From positions 62,001 through 126,000 of the forward strand of contig JAKSZP010014506.1 in assembly GCA_022478985.1 (NCBI GenBank): a DNA stretch of 64,000 nt, read 5' to 3'. The stretch's first letter is position 1; every line of letters starts with the position of its first letter. Source of the stretch: Massospora cicadina (Eukaryota > Entomophthoromycota > Entomophthoromycetes > Entomophthorales > Entomophthoraceae). Both the position numbers and the translations under genes were made by a program. Shown here piece after piece: positions 32,786 to 43,968 of the stretch. The notes beneath the pieces were generated by a model, which ran no database searches, was not told the DNA's origin, and saw only the letters and a list, made by a program, of their open reading frames with translations.

Positions 32786-32803
32786 TGGCAACAATTCCCT
32801 GAG
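32786..32803 (+). promoter_or_regulatory. Primer-binding-site candidate of G3-2
   Basis: tggcaacaattccctgag, three bases after the LTR end; G3-3 has tgggcaacaatttcctgg at 38,672. Begins with TGG, as expected for pairing with the CCA end of a tRNA. The tRNA was not identified. Confidence 0.45.
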
Positions 32804-32809
32804 TTGGAG

Positions 32810-33800
32810 CCTCTCCAACACCCCTTTAATGTGCCCACTCATTGTCCTTTAAAACAATTAGTGCCTTTTGGACCATAGCTGCTCTTGTGGGTCTTGGCAT
32901 ACCCATGAAAGAAGCCAGGGCAATCCTTGACACGCTGGGTTCCATAACATTATAGCCTAACATGAAAAATAAAGGTGCAGTTGGTATAACATTTCTTGAC
33001 ATGAACGCTTCTGCCACCAACCAAAGTTTATTTTCACTCTTAATAGTGCTTCTTAGATGTTGCCTGCGAAATCTATCATGTTGCAATCATACATGAGGTT
33101 ATGTTAGCTTGTGCAGCACAACCCACAATTCCTTTGTCACCTTCACCTCACTATAAGCATCCAAAGTTTGTGGTTCCCCCTAGTTTTCTCCCGTTAGGTT
33201 ATGGTCAAGTGTGAAAATTTAACAGAGGAGAAACAAGAAAAATGTGGTGAATTTCTCTGAGGAAGGAATGAACCCAGCGCTCTTGACTATCACACCAAAA
33301 GCCTCTGCAAGGGCAGAAAGTGTAATAGAGTGCAATAATACGCAGCAAGATACTCACAATACTGGCCTAGGTTATCCCATTGAGGCCTACTCTACCCCCT
33401 CTCATGAGCCTGAAGGAGTCTTAATGGTTTATTTGTATCAGTCTCACCTTGAAGTACTTATCCCATACTGTGATATTTCAAATGCCCCTTTGGGTATGGT
33501 TGCAATCCCCTTAAACCCTTCAGCTCCAGTTATCAATACCTATAACATTGCACTTGTCAATCAGGTGGAAGAGAAGCACCACGTGGATCCTGTTTATGGG
33601 AATCTTTAAAAGGTGCGTTCCTTATCTGACACTGATGATCCTGAGTCTGCACCTTTGTCTTATGCCCGGGCTGCTTATTGCTCATTTAATTCACCAACAG
33701 GTTCACCAAGGTGCATAAACCCTCCAATTTTAACAATTCTGGTTCAAACTTTTACTCCTCTGATAAATTGAATAAAGTTGATTCTGCTTAATTTTTATTC
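32810..33800 (+). pseudogene. G3-2 gag-position coding region
   Basis: A 121-codon open stretch (33,244-33,609) continues past a stop into about 33,720, with matching text in G3-3 (38,932-39,709). Conserved pieces include GYP.EAYSTP, EGVLMVYL.QS and LVNQVEEK.HVDPVY. I see no CCHC knuckle or known capsid motif, so it is called gag by position before the protease only. Substitutions between the two copies preserve reading frame over long stretches, showing it was coding. Confidence 0.6.
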
Positions 33801-33810
33801 CCCATACATA

Positions 33811-34312
33811 TTTCAGTAGCGCAATGCAAAGTAACATTAAATGCCTTGGTAGACACTGGAGCCTCAGGGAACTTCATTGCTCCTAATGTGGTGTAAGCTT
33901 TGGATCTTGCAGTTACTCCAGGTTTCACAGTTTTTTGAGCATCTCGGATTCCTATGCTCACACTTCCACTTTGTGAACTATTATGCTTTGTTGCCCACAG
34001 AAATTAATTTATAGCAAACTTTTCTGCGATCCCAAATTGATTTACCCAGTGATTTTTGGGGTAGAATGGTGGCACCGCCAGTCAGTGAGTATGGACTTGG
34101 AGCGGTATATTCTAGCGTTCTTCTTCAATGCTCACTCAGATGAAATCCCATTCTTCCCACCCTGGCAACAGGCAACGCTTAGCATAAACTATGGATTACT
34201 CATCTACAGATTGGTCCAACTTTGGCAATATATTGTAGATATACCAAAGTGGTTGCACAAGGCTGATCCCACTGAGCAATGGACGGATGATATGGAGATT
34301 GTCAGCCCCTAA
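33811..34312 (+). pseudogene. G3-2 aspartic protease
   Basis: VAQCKVTLNALVDTGASGNFIAPNVV begins near 33,817; the catalytic Asp codon is 33,852-33,854. After a frame change, 33,983-34,312 is open and holds YPVIFGVEWWHRQSVSMDLE, the position of the second conserved protease block (ILGxxWL type). G3-3 carries the same region with DTGA changed to DTKA. Protease would process Gag-Pol. Confidence 0.8.
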
Positions 34313-34929
34313 GGCAAACTTAATAATTTAATAAAAACACAAAACAATTGCTTTAGCAACAACACTTTTTTACTTATAATATATGATACACAGCTCCTAA
34401 TGCTAACTCTACTCACCCCTTAGTACTTACTCTTCTTTTCTTAATCAACTGACCCCTTCCTTCACTTCACCTCTCACTCATATCTTTGTTGTTTTTGGTC
34501 AGTTTCAATCCTTCAGCTTAGTTACTTCTTATTTACTACTTTTTGGGGGTTTGCCTCATCATTGAAGCTCCGATGGAATATCTCCCATGTGATGAGGTCA
34601 ACTCAATTGGCATCAACCCATCTCAGATTAATCAAGAATAATTAAATAGACCTAATATTGACGGATAACCTTTGATCCGCCAGTGGTTACTTAGGCTTAT
34701 TGTCCGGGAATATAGATATCTTAACACGAATATTTTGCCTGAGCTTCCTACTTTACCCCTCATCCTTTCTCCATTAAATTCAGTTTTTGACGTGGAAGGG
34801 GAAATTAGCTGCCCAGTCGCTCAGAATTTGATCTGAGTTTCCAGTTAACAGTGGACCTGAAAAAATTAACTGTCTCATATATCCCTTTACAGCTGCACAA
34901 GATCAGGCTTTAGGGACTGATGACGTGTT
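34313..34929 (+). other. G3-2 linker between protease and reverse transcriptase
   Basis: About 600 bp, mostly without open frames. The middle ~580 bp is absent from G3-3, so it is either an old insertion here or a deletion there. From about 34,740 it matches G3-3 at 40,930-41,123 (text like ttgacgtg[g]aaggg and ttaacagtggacctga). Confidence 0.5.
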
Positions 34930-35640
34930 AACACTGGGGTGGATAGTCAAAAACCTCACCTGTGTCCTCTCCTGTAGTCTTCTCCTAGAAGCCAGATGGT
35001 ACTATGAGACCATGTGTTGATTACGGGGACTTGAATAGTGTACCAGACCCTGATCCCTACCCTTTGCCCTTGGAGGCAAAGATTTTCCAGAAAATTTATA
35101 AATCAAAGGTGCTCCTTAAATTTGATCTGGTCAACGCTTTCCATCATGAGTGGCCCAGTCTGACTTGAAGTGGCTGACTGCAATTTGCACCTAGTATAGC
35201 ATTTATCAGTTTAAAGCTATGCCCTTTGGTCTAAAAAGGCCACAGCAGTTTTCCAGCGCTGAAAAGATGACGCCTTATGGGATCTCAGATACTCCAGTGC
35301 AATTGATTACGTGGATGACGCCTTAGTCCACTTAACTAATGCTTAACAACATGGCAAGGATTTGATAGCAGTGGCTGCAGCCCTCTAGAACGTGGGTCTG
35401 GTTGCAAGCCATCCAAATGTAAGTTCTTAAAGGATTAAGTCCATTTCCTGGGAAACAAATCTTAGAATGTTGTCATGCCATCACCTCTTTTAAGCTGTAC
35501 GCCATTTGCTCATGATTACCCAGTGACACAGATGAAACTTTGGAGATTCATAAGATATATTACAAATCTCAAGACGTTCACATCAGCCATTTTAGAGCTG
35601 GCCTCACCTTTTCACCCCCCCACAGATAAAACTCCCCATC
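34930..35640 (+). pseudogene. G3-2 reverse transcriptase
   Basis: Blocks in shifting frames: MRPCVDYGDLNSVPDPDPYPLPLE (about 35,005-35,075), VLLKFDLVNAFH (about 35,110), the MPFGLK-type block near 35,221, and the catalytic box YVDD near 35,308 (tacgtggatgac). The YVDD box is intact here, unlike G3-1. Identity is secure from block order and agreement with G3-1. Confidence 0.85.
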
Positions 35641-36150
35641 TTTTTGAACTGTAGAATTCCAGCAGGTATTTGATGCAATAAAGGAGGGTTCACTACTATT
35701 ATACCCACTCTTTGTCATGCTGATGAAGATAAGCCTATTCTTGTGTCATGTGATGCCTCTGTACTGCAGTTGGGGCTGTACTTCTGCAGGAACATGATGG
35801 GCTTGAACACCCTTTAGCTCATAACTTGAGATAGTTCAGCGCCACATAGTGAGCCTGGGCATTTAAAATAAAGAGTTGGCGGCAGTTTCTTATTCCATGA
35901 TGCAACAACGGTACTGTTACAGGGGGCTAAGAACATATTGGTTGTGCGCAAAGATCACAAGTCACTCGCTTATTATCTCAATCTTCATAAGATGGTTCAT
36001 GGGCACCAGGACCTATCATGTCCTTCTGAGCTTTGATTTTGATTATGAGTTTGTCAAAGGGGCCTCTCATATTCAACATGGTATCTTGAGCCGCGCACCC
36101 CTAATGAGGCCCACTGTAAATACAGATTCAGAACTAGTTACAGTGATTAC
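35641..36150 (+). pseudogene. G3-2 RNase H
   Basis: DEDKPILVSCDAS near 35,725 (text shared with G3-1), then, after frame changes, an open stretch at 35,876-36,313 in which LSFDFDYEFVKGASHIQHGILSRAP (about 36,030-36,104) is the RNase H to integrase connection. Here Gln-His-Gly replaces the usual Pro-Asp. Not functional. Confidence 0.82.
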
Positions 36151-36539
36151 CCCTGAACAATTCGTTGTTCTGCCACTATTAGCCATTGCTGTGATTACGT
36201 CTCCCACCTTTACCCTAAACCCAAACCTAAAAATAAAAATAAAATCAAATTTAAGGCCAAATCCCAAAGGACCACATCCCCCAGTACCCCTGATACTTTT
36301 TTGGAGCAGGTAGCCTCTGTCAACAAGGGTCCTTCACTAGATGTTATTATCACTAATACTCTATCTGAGTCAGTGAATGAAGTTACATGTCTGACCTAGT
36401 CCAAATATCTTTTGTCAAAATAAGGTTCTCTCCTGGATGCTGTTTTGGCATCCTAGTTAACTGATCCTGAATAACGTAACCTTCTGGCAAAGTTTAATGC
36501 TAATAAATCCTCTTCTAGATGGTATTCCCAAAAAAGTAT

Positions 36540-37420
36540 AGGGTGGAATATTTTTGTGACAAGGTATAGGTCCTTTCTGAGATGTGTTCCCATGTCATAA
36601 TGGAACATCATGACCCACTAACCATGGGACATCTTGGCGCAAAAAAATGTATCAATCTAATCAAGCGAGGGTATAATTGGAATGGACTGACAAAGGAGGT
36701 TCTCTCATGGATTGAGAAATGATTGATCTGCGCAAGGTCGAAGTCAAATAGGATAAGGTGGACTGGCCTCCTCCACCCTCTTCAACAAGAAGCGGGACCA
36801 TGTATGTCACTGTCTGTGGACTTTATTGTAAACTTACCCAACTCCCATGGGTATGGCATGAAATGGAGGTGGTAGATTGCTTTACAAAATAAATATCTTT
36901 ATCCCTTGTATGATGATCACTACAGCTGAGGACATGGAACAGTTGTTTGTAGCATCTTTTTGCTCTGTTTAGGGTTCCTCAAGAAGTAATCAGTGATAGC
37001 GGACCTCAGTTTATCTCGAAATTCTGGGAGGTTTTGTGTGCAATATTATTTTTAAGCCATGCAATTCCTCAGCTTATCACCTCCAATAAGATGGTCAATG
37101 GAGCACACTAACCAGTCCTTGGAGCATTATTTTTAATGCTAAGTTACTGCTTCTCAGGATACATTAGCAGCAGACCTTTATATGACCCAATTTGCATAAA
37201 ACAACTCCCTCCATAAATCAATGGGGGCGTCACCTATGTATGCTAAGTTGGAATACAACCCTGCATTTAATGGTGGGCCATAAACGCGTAGTAAAATCCC
37301 TGCTGCAGATCTCTTTTTTACCCACATCTGGAAGGTGCATTAACAGGTTTGGAGCCAGCTTATTAAATCCGCAATGATGGAAAGCAATTGCGGACAAGAA
37401 ACAATTGGAGGCCCCTATCT
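36540..37420 (+). pseudogene. G3-2 integrase
   Basis: HHCC domain: HHDPPTMGHLG-like stretch near 36,607 and WIEK(stop)LICARSK near 36,712, where TGA replaces the first Cys. The core entry (LSVDFIVNLPNSHGYG) is near 36,818, and the VISDSGPQFISKFWE block with the second catalytic Asp is near 36,985. SSAYHLQ near 37,068 precedes the third catalytic position. The tail near 37,190-37,377 (SLHKSMGASPMYAKLEYN) is frameshifted. Here integrase is not split by the solo LTR, so this copy shows the empty site for 17,933-19,259. Confidence 0.85.
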
Positions 37421-37639
37421 ATCAAGAAGGTAATTTTTTATTTTAGATGCCAAAAACTTGCACCTCAAGGTGCTAGGTTGTAAGTTAGCTTGTAAGCGTG
37501 CAGACACCTTCCCCATTTCCAAGGTGTTAAACAATAGATCCTTCCAGTGGAACTTCCCCCACATAGGAAGATTCACAAATCTTTTCACGCCTCCTCCATA
37601 TCACCATTTAAAGGCCAGAAGCCTGTGGAGGTGGAGCCC

Positions 37640-37780
37640 ATCATGGCTGTGGATGCACCAGAGTTTGAGGTAGAGCATATCTTAAGCTCATGAAGATTCA
37701 AGCGTGTTCCAGTATCTTGTATCTTGGAAGAGATTTCCATCTTATAAAGATATTTGGGTTCCTACAAAGATTGTAAGAAC
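37640..37780 (+). pseudogene. G3-2 chromodomain
   Basis: PEFEVEHILSS, stop, then QYLVSWKRFPSYKDIWVPTK after a frameshift: the chromodomain pattern, with both aromatic cage positions plausible and the final Trp present. Sits at the end of pol as in chromoviruses. The call rests on the joint reading of G3-1 and G3-2. Confidence 0.85.
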
Positions 37781-37921
37781 TGTCAAAAGTTAATTTCTTA
37801 AGTTTCATAAGTCCAACTCCAAGGAACCTTCACCTTAACCTTAAGAAGGCTACAATTGCAGCCATCAACTTCCCAATCCCAAAAAGGAATTATGCTTTGT
37901 CTAGCGCCCCTGAAGAGGGGG

Positions 37922-38668
37922 TGTACCATATCCTTCTTAGGAAAGAGTAACATAAGGGTCTTAGCTCCAGCTATTAAGCTGGATAGGGTTATGCACCTCT
38001 TTAGAACCAAAAAAGTTCAAACTCTAGGGCCATGCCTCTCACCTAAATCTCTGACTTAGGGCATATCCTGGATGAGAGATGGGTGGCTGCTTCCCCTCCC
38101 TGTTTGCCACATGCCTTTCCCACACTTACCCCCCATATAAGCCCACCCTAGTGTCAAAATCTTTAAGTTTGATTTGAATAAAATTAAGCGACTTTGTGCA
38201 AATCTTTTAGGAACTTAAAGAGGCTCTCTACCACGGTCTCCATTACCTGCCTCCAACAGGTGGTGCACCCATAAGTCAAACTAGGTATTAAAAACTTACT
38301 TAACAAGTCATTCTTAGGCAAGAAGTCAAAAAAGATGGAAAACGCTAGGATCAAATTTGACACTCTATTCCATAATTGAAAAAGAGAATTTAGACATGTA
38401 TACTTCTGAAAATCAACTTAAAAAGGCTTGGTAATGTTAACTGATGCTATTGTAAGAAAACTGGTATTCAAAGACTAATAATTAGAGATTTAAAATCTGA
38501 GTTCACTCCCTATTATAATGGCAAACTTAGCAGCTCTCCATGTTCTAATTTAAACACACACCCTGATAAATATATTATGTTGGGTTATTGTTTTTCTTTA
38601 GCTCTTTCTTAATTATTACTATAATACTATTCTAAATAAGGCTTTTTATAATTATATGTAAAACGACA
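37922..38668 (+). repeat. Complete G3 LTR shared by G3-2 and G3-3
   Basis: 747 bp, TGTACCATATCC...ACGACA. It follows a purine tract (ctgaagaggggg), as a 3' LTR should, and is followed by a primer-binding-site candidate (38,672) and gag-type sequence of G3-3, as a 5' LTR should. TATA candidate catataag at 38,134-38,141. So two G3 internal regions share one LTR. Confidence 0.72.
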
Positions 38669-38689
38669 AAATGGGCAACAATTTCCTGG

Positions 38690-39709
38690 GTGGGTCCTCT
38701 TTAACACCACGTCCAACGTCCCACCCAAAGTCCTTTGAAAACAGTGGTGCCTTGTGGACTATGGCTGCCCTGTGGGTCTTGGCATACCTACAAAAAAAGC
38801 CAGGTCAAGCCTTGACACGCTGGGTTCTATAACATCATTAACAACCTAAAAATAAAGGTGCAGTTGTTGGTTTAAAATCTTTTGATGAGAACACCTCAGC
38901 CACCTATCTAAGTTTATTTACCCTTATAATAGTGCTTCTTATCTGTTGCCTGCGGAATACTCGTGTTACAATCATACAGAAGGTTCTGTTAGCCTATGCA
39001 GCACAACCCACAATTCCTTTATCGCCTTCACTTCACTATAAGCATCCAGAGTTTGAGGTTCCCCTTAGTTTTCTCACGTTAGGCCACGGGCAAGTATGGA
39101 ACTTTGTCAACAGGGGAGAAACAAGAAAAAGGGTGGTGAAATTTTCTAAGGAAGGGAAGAACACCGTGCTCTTAACTATAAAATTAATTTTCTCTTCAAG
39201 GGCAGAAAGTCTAATAGAGTACAATAATATGCAGTTAAACTCTCACAGCACTGTCTTAGGTTATCCCACTGAGACCTACTCTACCTCCCCTCAGGGGCCT
39301 GAAGGACTCATAATGGTTCATTTGGATCAGTCTTACCCTGAATTATCTCCCTCATTACGTGATATTTCAGATTACCCCTTGGTGATGGTTGCAATTCTCA
39401 TAAACCCTTCAGCCCCAGCTCTTAACCCCAAACATCTCACTTGTCAATCAGGTGGAGGAGAAACGTCATGTGGATCATGTTTATGAGGATCTTTCAAAGG
39501 TGCGGCCCTTATCTGACCCTGATGACCCTGAGTCTGCACCTTTGTATTATGCCCAGGCTGCTTCCATGTTCACTCAATTTATCAACAGGTTAACAAAGGT
39601 GCGCAAACTAACCCCTAGGTTAAGACGTCTGGGTCAACCCTTTGTTCCCTTAATGAGTCAAATAACTTTGATTGTGCTTACTTTTTATTTCCCAATCATA
39701 TTTCAGTAG
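38690..39709 (+). pseudogene. G3-3 gag-position coding region
   Basis: The longest open stretch of this region in the window: 184 codons at 38,932-39,486, then 39,452-39,709 in another frame. It agrees with G3-2 over about 250 codons (KHPEFEVPLSFLTLGHGQVWNF, GYPTETYST, EGLIMVHLDQSY, LSDPDDPESAPLYYAQAAS). No knuckle or known domain was recognised. The C-terminal piece is basic (LTKVRKLTPRLRR), which could bind RNA. Confidence 0.6.
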
Positions 39710-40063
39710 GGCAACGCAAGGTAACGCTAACTTTTTTGATAGACACTAAAGCCACATGGAACTCCAATAATAGTAAAATGGTACAAGATTTGATTTTTCA
39801 GGTAGCCCAGGTTTCACAGTTTATGAAAGAATCTCAGATACTTATGCCCACACTTCCTCTGTGTGAACCACTGCGCTTTGTAGCTCATAAATATGAATAT
39901 GTAGTCCATTTTTAGGGAAATTCCAAAATTTCTTTATACTATGATTTTGGTGGTAGGATGGTGGTGCCGCCAGTCAGTGAGTATTAACTTGGAGGGAAAC
40001 ATGTGGCTTTTTCCTTCAATACTCACACAAGTGAATTTCCCTTCTTTCTATTTTGGCTACAGG
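39710..40063 (+). pseudogene. G3-3 aspartic protease, active site lost
   Basis: VGQRKVTLTFLIDTKA near 39,712 aligns with VAQCKVTLNALVDTGA of G3-2; the active-site Gly is Lys. Further homology runs to about 40,060, with several frame changes. Confidence 0.75.
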
Positions 40064-40868
40064 TGTCAGAAAATTACAATTCCGATTAGTTGAGATGATT
40101 ATATAAATGGTGAATAAGTCAAGTAGTATACAAAAACCCTGGATAATTTCAGTGGAATCCATCTAATTGAAGTAATCCTTCTCCGCCTCAACTCTTGTTG
40201 AAATTCTTATTGCTAGCACTCTGAAACCCCAAAATCTTTAGCAAAATAGCTCAACTGAGTTGGATCTTCACCCAAGCACCCACTTTAATTTGGTGCAGGT
40301 TCCTAAGAAAAAAACACCCCTAATTATAGACCTGAAGGGGAGTCCAGGAAAATGAAATATTTTCCTCACCAATCACCAACTAAGAGCTATTGAAATCGGC
40401 TAAAATACCAACCCTTTGACAGATGGCTTATTAGCGCAAATATTAAAATGATGCCACATGGTAATACCATTCCAGGAGTCAAACTCCCATCTAAAAATCT
40501 AAGCCTTATCCAGGTGATACGCCTCTCCATAGAAATGATAGGCTAAATCGTCATTAATTCAAATTGAAAGCCCCCTCGCCTATTCTAAATTATGCCGTCC
40601 TTCTCAATTATAGCCTTGACTCACCTTGAATTCAAGGAATCAACATCAAAATAGGGCTCTTTTTACTCCTACGTCCCATTTAATTAAAAAATTTTATAAA
40701 CCACCCTCTTATTAGTATTACTGTTTTCTAATTTATTATATATAAATTGATATTTTAATATCCACTCAAATTCTATAATAGCAGGTGGGAGTTTTGCCAT
40801 TCCTGCCACTGCCAAATTGTTAGAGCTCTGTGCACCAAGCACCGGTGATCATAAACCAATCAGGATAC
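40064..40868. mobile_element. Unidentified ~0.8 kb insertion in G3-3, possibly a solo LTR
   Basis: G3-2 reads straight from ccctggcaacag to gcaacgcttagc (about 34,165); G3-3 has about 805 bp between the same points. The block begins tgtcagaaaattac and ends near ggatacaaaaac; flanks acagg and acggg could be a worn 5-bp duplication. No open frames of note and no match to other sequence in the window. Exact ends uncertain. Confidence 0.45.
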
Positions 40869-41123
40869 AAAAACGGGCAACGCACTAGCAGTAACTGTGG
40901 AGTACTCATCTTCTGATATTGTGCCTATGATGCCTACTTTGCCTCTTAGTCTTGCTCCATTCAAGTCAGTGCTTGACGTGAAAGGGACCAAAAAGGTTCC
41001 CAATTTAGAATTTGATCTAAGTTTTTAGTTAACAGTGGAACTGATCAAAATCAGTTGTTCCCTATATCCCTACATGGCTGCAGAAGACCAGGCGTTAAAG
41101 ATTTGGATTGATGACATGGTGAC

Positions 41124-41609
41124 TGTCACAGATGAGACCGCTATTGGTTCAGAAGATCACTTATCTCTCAGTAAAATGACTGGAAATAACTCTTAAGCAT
41201 GTAAATGTTCAGGCAATGAACCCACCACAGATAGGGGTCAAGGAGTTCCTTTTATAAATTTGGGAGAGCAAAGGTATTCTCAGCAGTATCAGAATGAAGT
41301 CAAGTAAAATAATTTTTGCTTTGATGAGTTAGAGGATTTGATTTATGAAGATGATTATGATACTAAAATTACTATGTAAATTGACCCCTTTATATACCTT
41401 TGGGGGGCCAAAATAATTTGCACTCCGCCAATGATGCTACAATGAACAGACCAAATAATTTTGATGAGAGCAATTAGTGATCAAAAGTTAATATTACTAA
41501 ATCTGGCAATCATCTAATTTTAAGTTGCTTAAAGTTTGATTTGAGGCACATTGTAAGAGCGCCATTGCTCAAAAAAGAGTCAATATGGGTATTACTAAAT
41601 TCAGTAACA
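41124..41609 (+). repeat. G1-B 5' LTR
   Basis: 486 bp, TGTCACAGATGAG...AGTAACA, aligned with 14,543-15,029 and with the start of 63,334-63,826. TATA candidate at 41,391. Confidence 0.88.
41391..41396 (+). promoter_or_regulatory. TATA box candidate in the G1 LTR
   Basis: tatata in cccctttatatac, conserved in the other G1 LTRs near 14,811 and 63,602, followed in two of three by a GGGGG run. Likely sets the start of G1 RNA. Confidence 0.55.
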
Positions 41610-42824
41610 GGCCAATATCAGCATAAAATACAATGGCTCAACACCCAGAAGCGGGGACTAGTGAAATGGCCCCTGAACATCCAGGTTCAGGGAAAATCAC
41701 CGCAAGACGGATCTCATGGACACAAGAATTAGCCCAAATGGATGAAACTTCTAAAGAAGAAGTCAGAAGACGTCTGACTAGGGGATCTTATAATCCCCAT
41801 AATGAAACTCATATTCCTAATGATTTATAATAATTCATTCATTTTTATATCTTGATTTTCCTTGACGTATAAAATATTTCACTTTTTGTTTTAATAAAAA
41901 ACCTTTCCCCAGAACTTCAAGTTTATCATTTTCTGGAGATAATAGTTGGTTAATTATTTTAAATGCCAGTAACCATTATGAAATTAACAAGATATACAGA
42001 ATTCAGTAACCAGTCTAAGATCTGCTCTGTTTGGAAGAATACACTCTTTAACGCGGATATCTAATACCATGCTGTCAATGGAGAGGTTGGATTGGCTTGT
42101 TGAGTCTGAAGGGCCAACATACTATAAATACGTCTAAGATTTTTACAAAAGTTTTGCCATGGGCGCAAAATGTTTTCCAAAGTGATCAATGCTACAAGAG
42201 GTAGCATTAGAGGAGAATTTGCTCTTTAAGGATGATTGTGATCTTAGCAAAGGTTGTCTGATGCTTAATCTGAACGAAGTAGACCCCCTGAACAGCAGGT
42301 CAGCCTACACAGTAGGTGAGCTGAGGTCAGCAAGCTGAGTATGGTGCTCACTACATAAATTATCACTAGCCCTAATGATAATCATGAGAGTTCTCACAAA
42401 CAGTTTAATGATGAATCAGATATGGAAGTATATCATGGAAAGGATTCCTATGAGCTTCTGGTGATGGAGGAGGATATAATCCGTTCAAGACTTTAACCCT
42501 GGAATTAGAAGTACATGTTCTATGAAACAATCTTGAGCGTGTCAAGGATACTGCCAGAAAAACAAATTACCTCAATACCTATTGTGAGAGGATTAGCACC
42601 TAATTTCAAATTAGGATCTATGCTTAACCTTCTCTATGAGTGACTTTTATTTTTCAAAGAAGAGAATGATAAAATTATCACCACTTTAAATAAATTGAAG
42701 AGCACTTGGAACAGCTTGTTATATGCTGTTTAACAAGGATAAGAGTATAGAAGATTTGAAGGAACAAATGCCTACTGTACCAGAGATTACCTCAACTCAA
42801 CCTATAGCTCAATTAAAAGACACC
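41610..42824 (+). pseudogene. G1-B gag region, first part
   Basis: The first ATG after the LTR (41,633) opens 65 codons (MAQHPEAGTSEMAPEHPG..., Lys/Arg-rich later: EEVRRRLTRG) that end at 41,828. An AT-rich stretch, 41,830-42,000, follows in all G1 copies and may be an intron or a damaged leader. Protein-like text resumes near 42,380 (NHESSHKQFNDESDMEVYHGKD, acidic) up to the G2-1 insertion. Gag assignment is by position. Confidence 0.6.
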
Positions 42825-43923
42825 TGTTGGGATTTTTGACCATATTCCCAGACTGCTAGATTACCTGGTGTCGCTAGGTGAAAATTCCCTAAGGTGAAAT
42901 GAATCAGAAATTGGTTGGCCCGAGTTTCCAAAGGGACTACATTTGGGGGATTTTTGGATATTCACCTGGTTGTATCCATTGGGGATCAACCCGGATGAAT
43001 ACCTAAGATCTCATCAGGTGGAGTGGCTGACGAAATAGGGGCATCTGATAGTGATTAACTATCAGGTGTACCAAATTGGGTTTGGTTGGGTTTCATCACC
43101 AACTGATTGGGAATGAATAGTGAGTTGTGAGGCAAGTGATGCCACCGGCAACTAGCAATTTTCAGTTGATGAAGTGATCTACCTTATGGGTAATAAGTCC
43201 CATTACCTAAGCAGGTCGCTAGCCAATTATGGTTGGTTCGCTTGGATTGAGAGGAAAACGTAGGGGACACATTTTCTGACTCCTTCCATTTGAGGTCTCA
43301 AGGATGTCCAATGACGGAATCCTAGCCAGAATGGGGAATACCATTGCTGCCAAGATTATGAAGGGTGATTCAATGGCAACAGCTGCCGTTTCATTGATAT
43401 GGTGTCAACTGAGGGTTAGACAGACAAATCTCCTACTATATAATTCCCTAGGATTCACTATAATGAAAAAAGTTTTACCAGTGAAAAAAGTTATACTATC
43501 AGCTTCCATTGTGACGTTCCATCTCAAGGATATTATTGCAGAAGGCAATAATTGGAAAACTCTCAGAGAGAAGAGTAGAGATCCGAGCGGGGATCTAGAG
43601 CTGAAGGGAACTACAATTAGGGATAGCTGCCAAGTGTGTGTTGGGCTGAAAGAGAATATCACCAGGGCATCTGGATGAAGATTGGGTGGACATTAATATA
43701 GGGAATGAATCCCTACGAGTACAACTTATAGAGTATTTAATCAGAAATACTGGCCAAAGCGTTGGGCCCAATAATAGTTTAAACTCAACTATTGATAATA
43801 GTCTCCATAATATTATCAGATAATACATTCTATACAACGTGAAGTGCATGAGGAAATCAGACCTGTGCAGTAAAAAGGTTACTGGGTTGGCGACCAATAA
43901 TCAACAAGTAGTAAATTTTTACA
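42825..43923 (+). repeat. G2-1 5' LTR
   Basis: 1,099 bp, TGTTGGGATTTTTG...TTTACA. Aligned with three other G2 LTRs. It carries a perfect 21-base hairpin (43,045-43,065), a larger inverted repeat (from about 43,171), a TATA candidate (43,437-43,443) and a part of the open frame described for the 3' LTR. Confidence 0.92.
43437..43443 (+). promoter_or_regulatory. TATA box candidate in the G2 LTR
   Basis: tatataa in cctactatataattccctagg, identical in the four G2 LTRs (others at 51,764, near 54,043 and 59,357). About 610 bp into the LTR, so U3 would be long. Confidence 0.6.
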
Positions 43924-43926
43924 AGT

Positions 43927-43944
43927 TGGTGCTCACTACAGGGG
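43927..43944 (+). promoter_or_regulatory. G2-1 primer-binding site
   Basis: tggtgctcactacagggg begins three bases after the LTR end and is unchanged at 54,573 in G2-2. TGG start fits pairing to a tRNA 3' CCA. I did not identify the tRNA. Confidence 0.7.
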
Positions 43945-43968
43945 TAGTTGAGTAAAGAATCTATTATA

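Larger units (their letters stand above)
32661..38668 (+). mobile_element. Ty3/Gypsy chromovirus, family G3, copy 2
   Basis: Contains the last ~120 bp of a 5' LTR (32,661-32,782), a primer-binding-site candidate, a gag-position region, protease, reverse transcriptase, RNase H, integrase, chromodomain and a complete 3' LTR (37,922-38,668). It is the most complete G3 here, though all frames are interrupted. The 3' LTR also serves as 5' LTR of G3 copy 3. Confidence 0.9.
38669..41123 (+). mobile_element. G3 copy 3, internal region up to the G1-B insertion
   Basis: Gag-position region and protease, then linker to just before reverse transcriptase, where G1 copy B is inserted after gtgac (41,119-41,123). 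The remaining G3-3 sequence should lie beyond the right end of the window. It holds an ~0.8 kb foreign block (40,064-40,868). Confidence 0.8.

Noticed and set aside
32826..33086. Minus-strand frame over the G3-2 gag region
   Set aside because: G3-3 does not keep it, while the plus-strand frame agrees between copies; a shadow.
41812..42000. A defined intron in G1 gag
   Set aside because: The stretch is AT-rich and non-coding in all copies, but I could not fix convincing splice sites that keep a frame.
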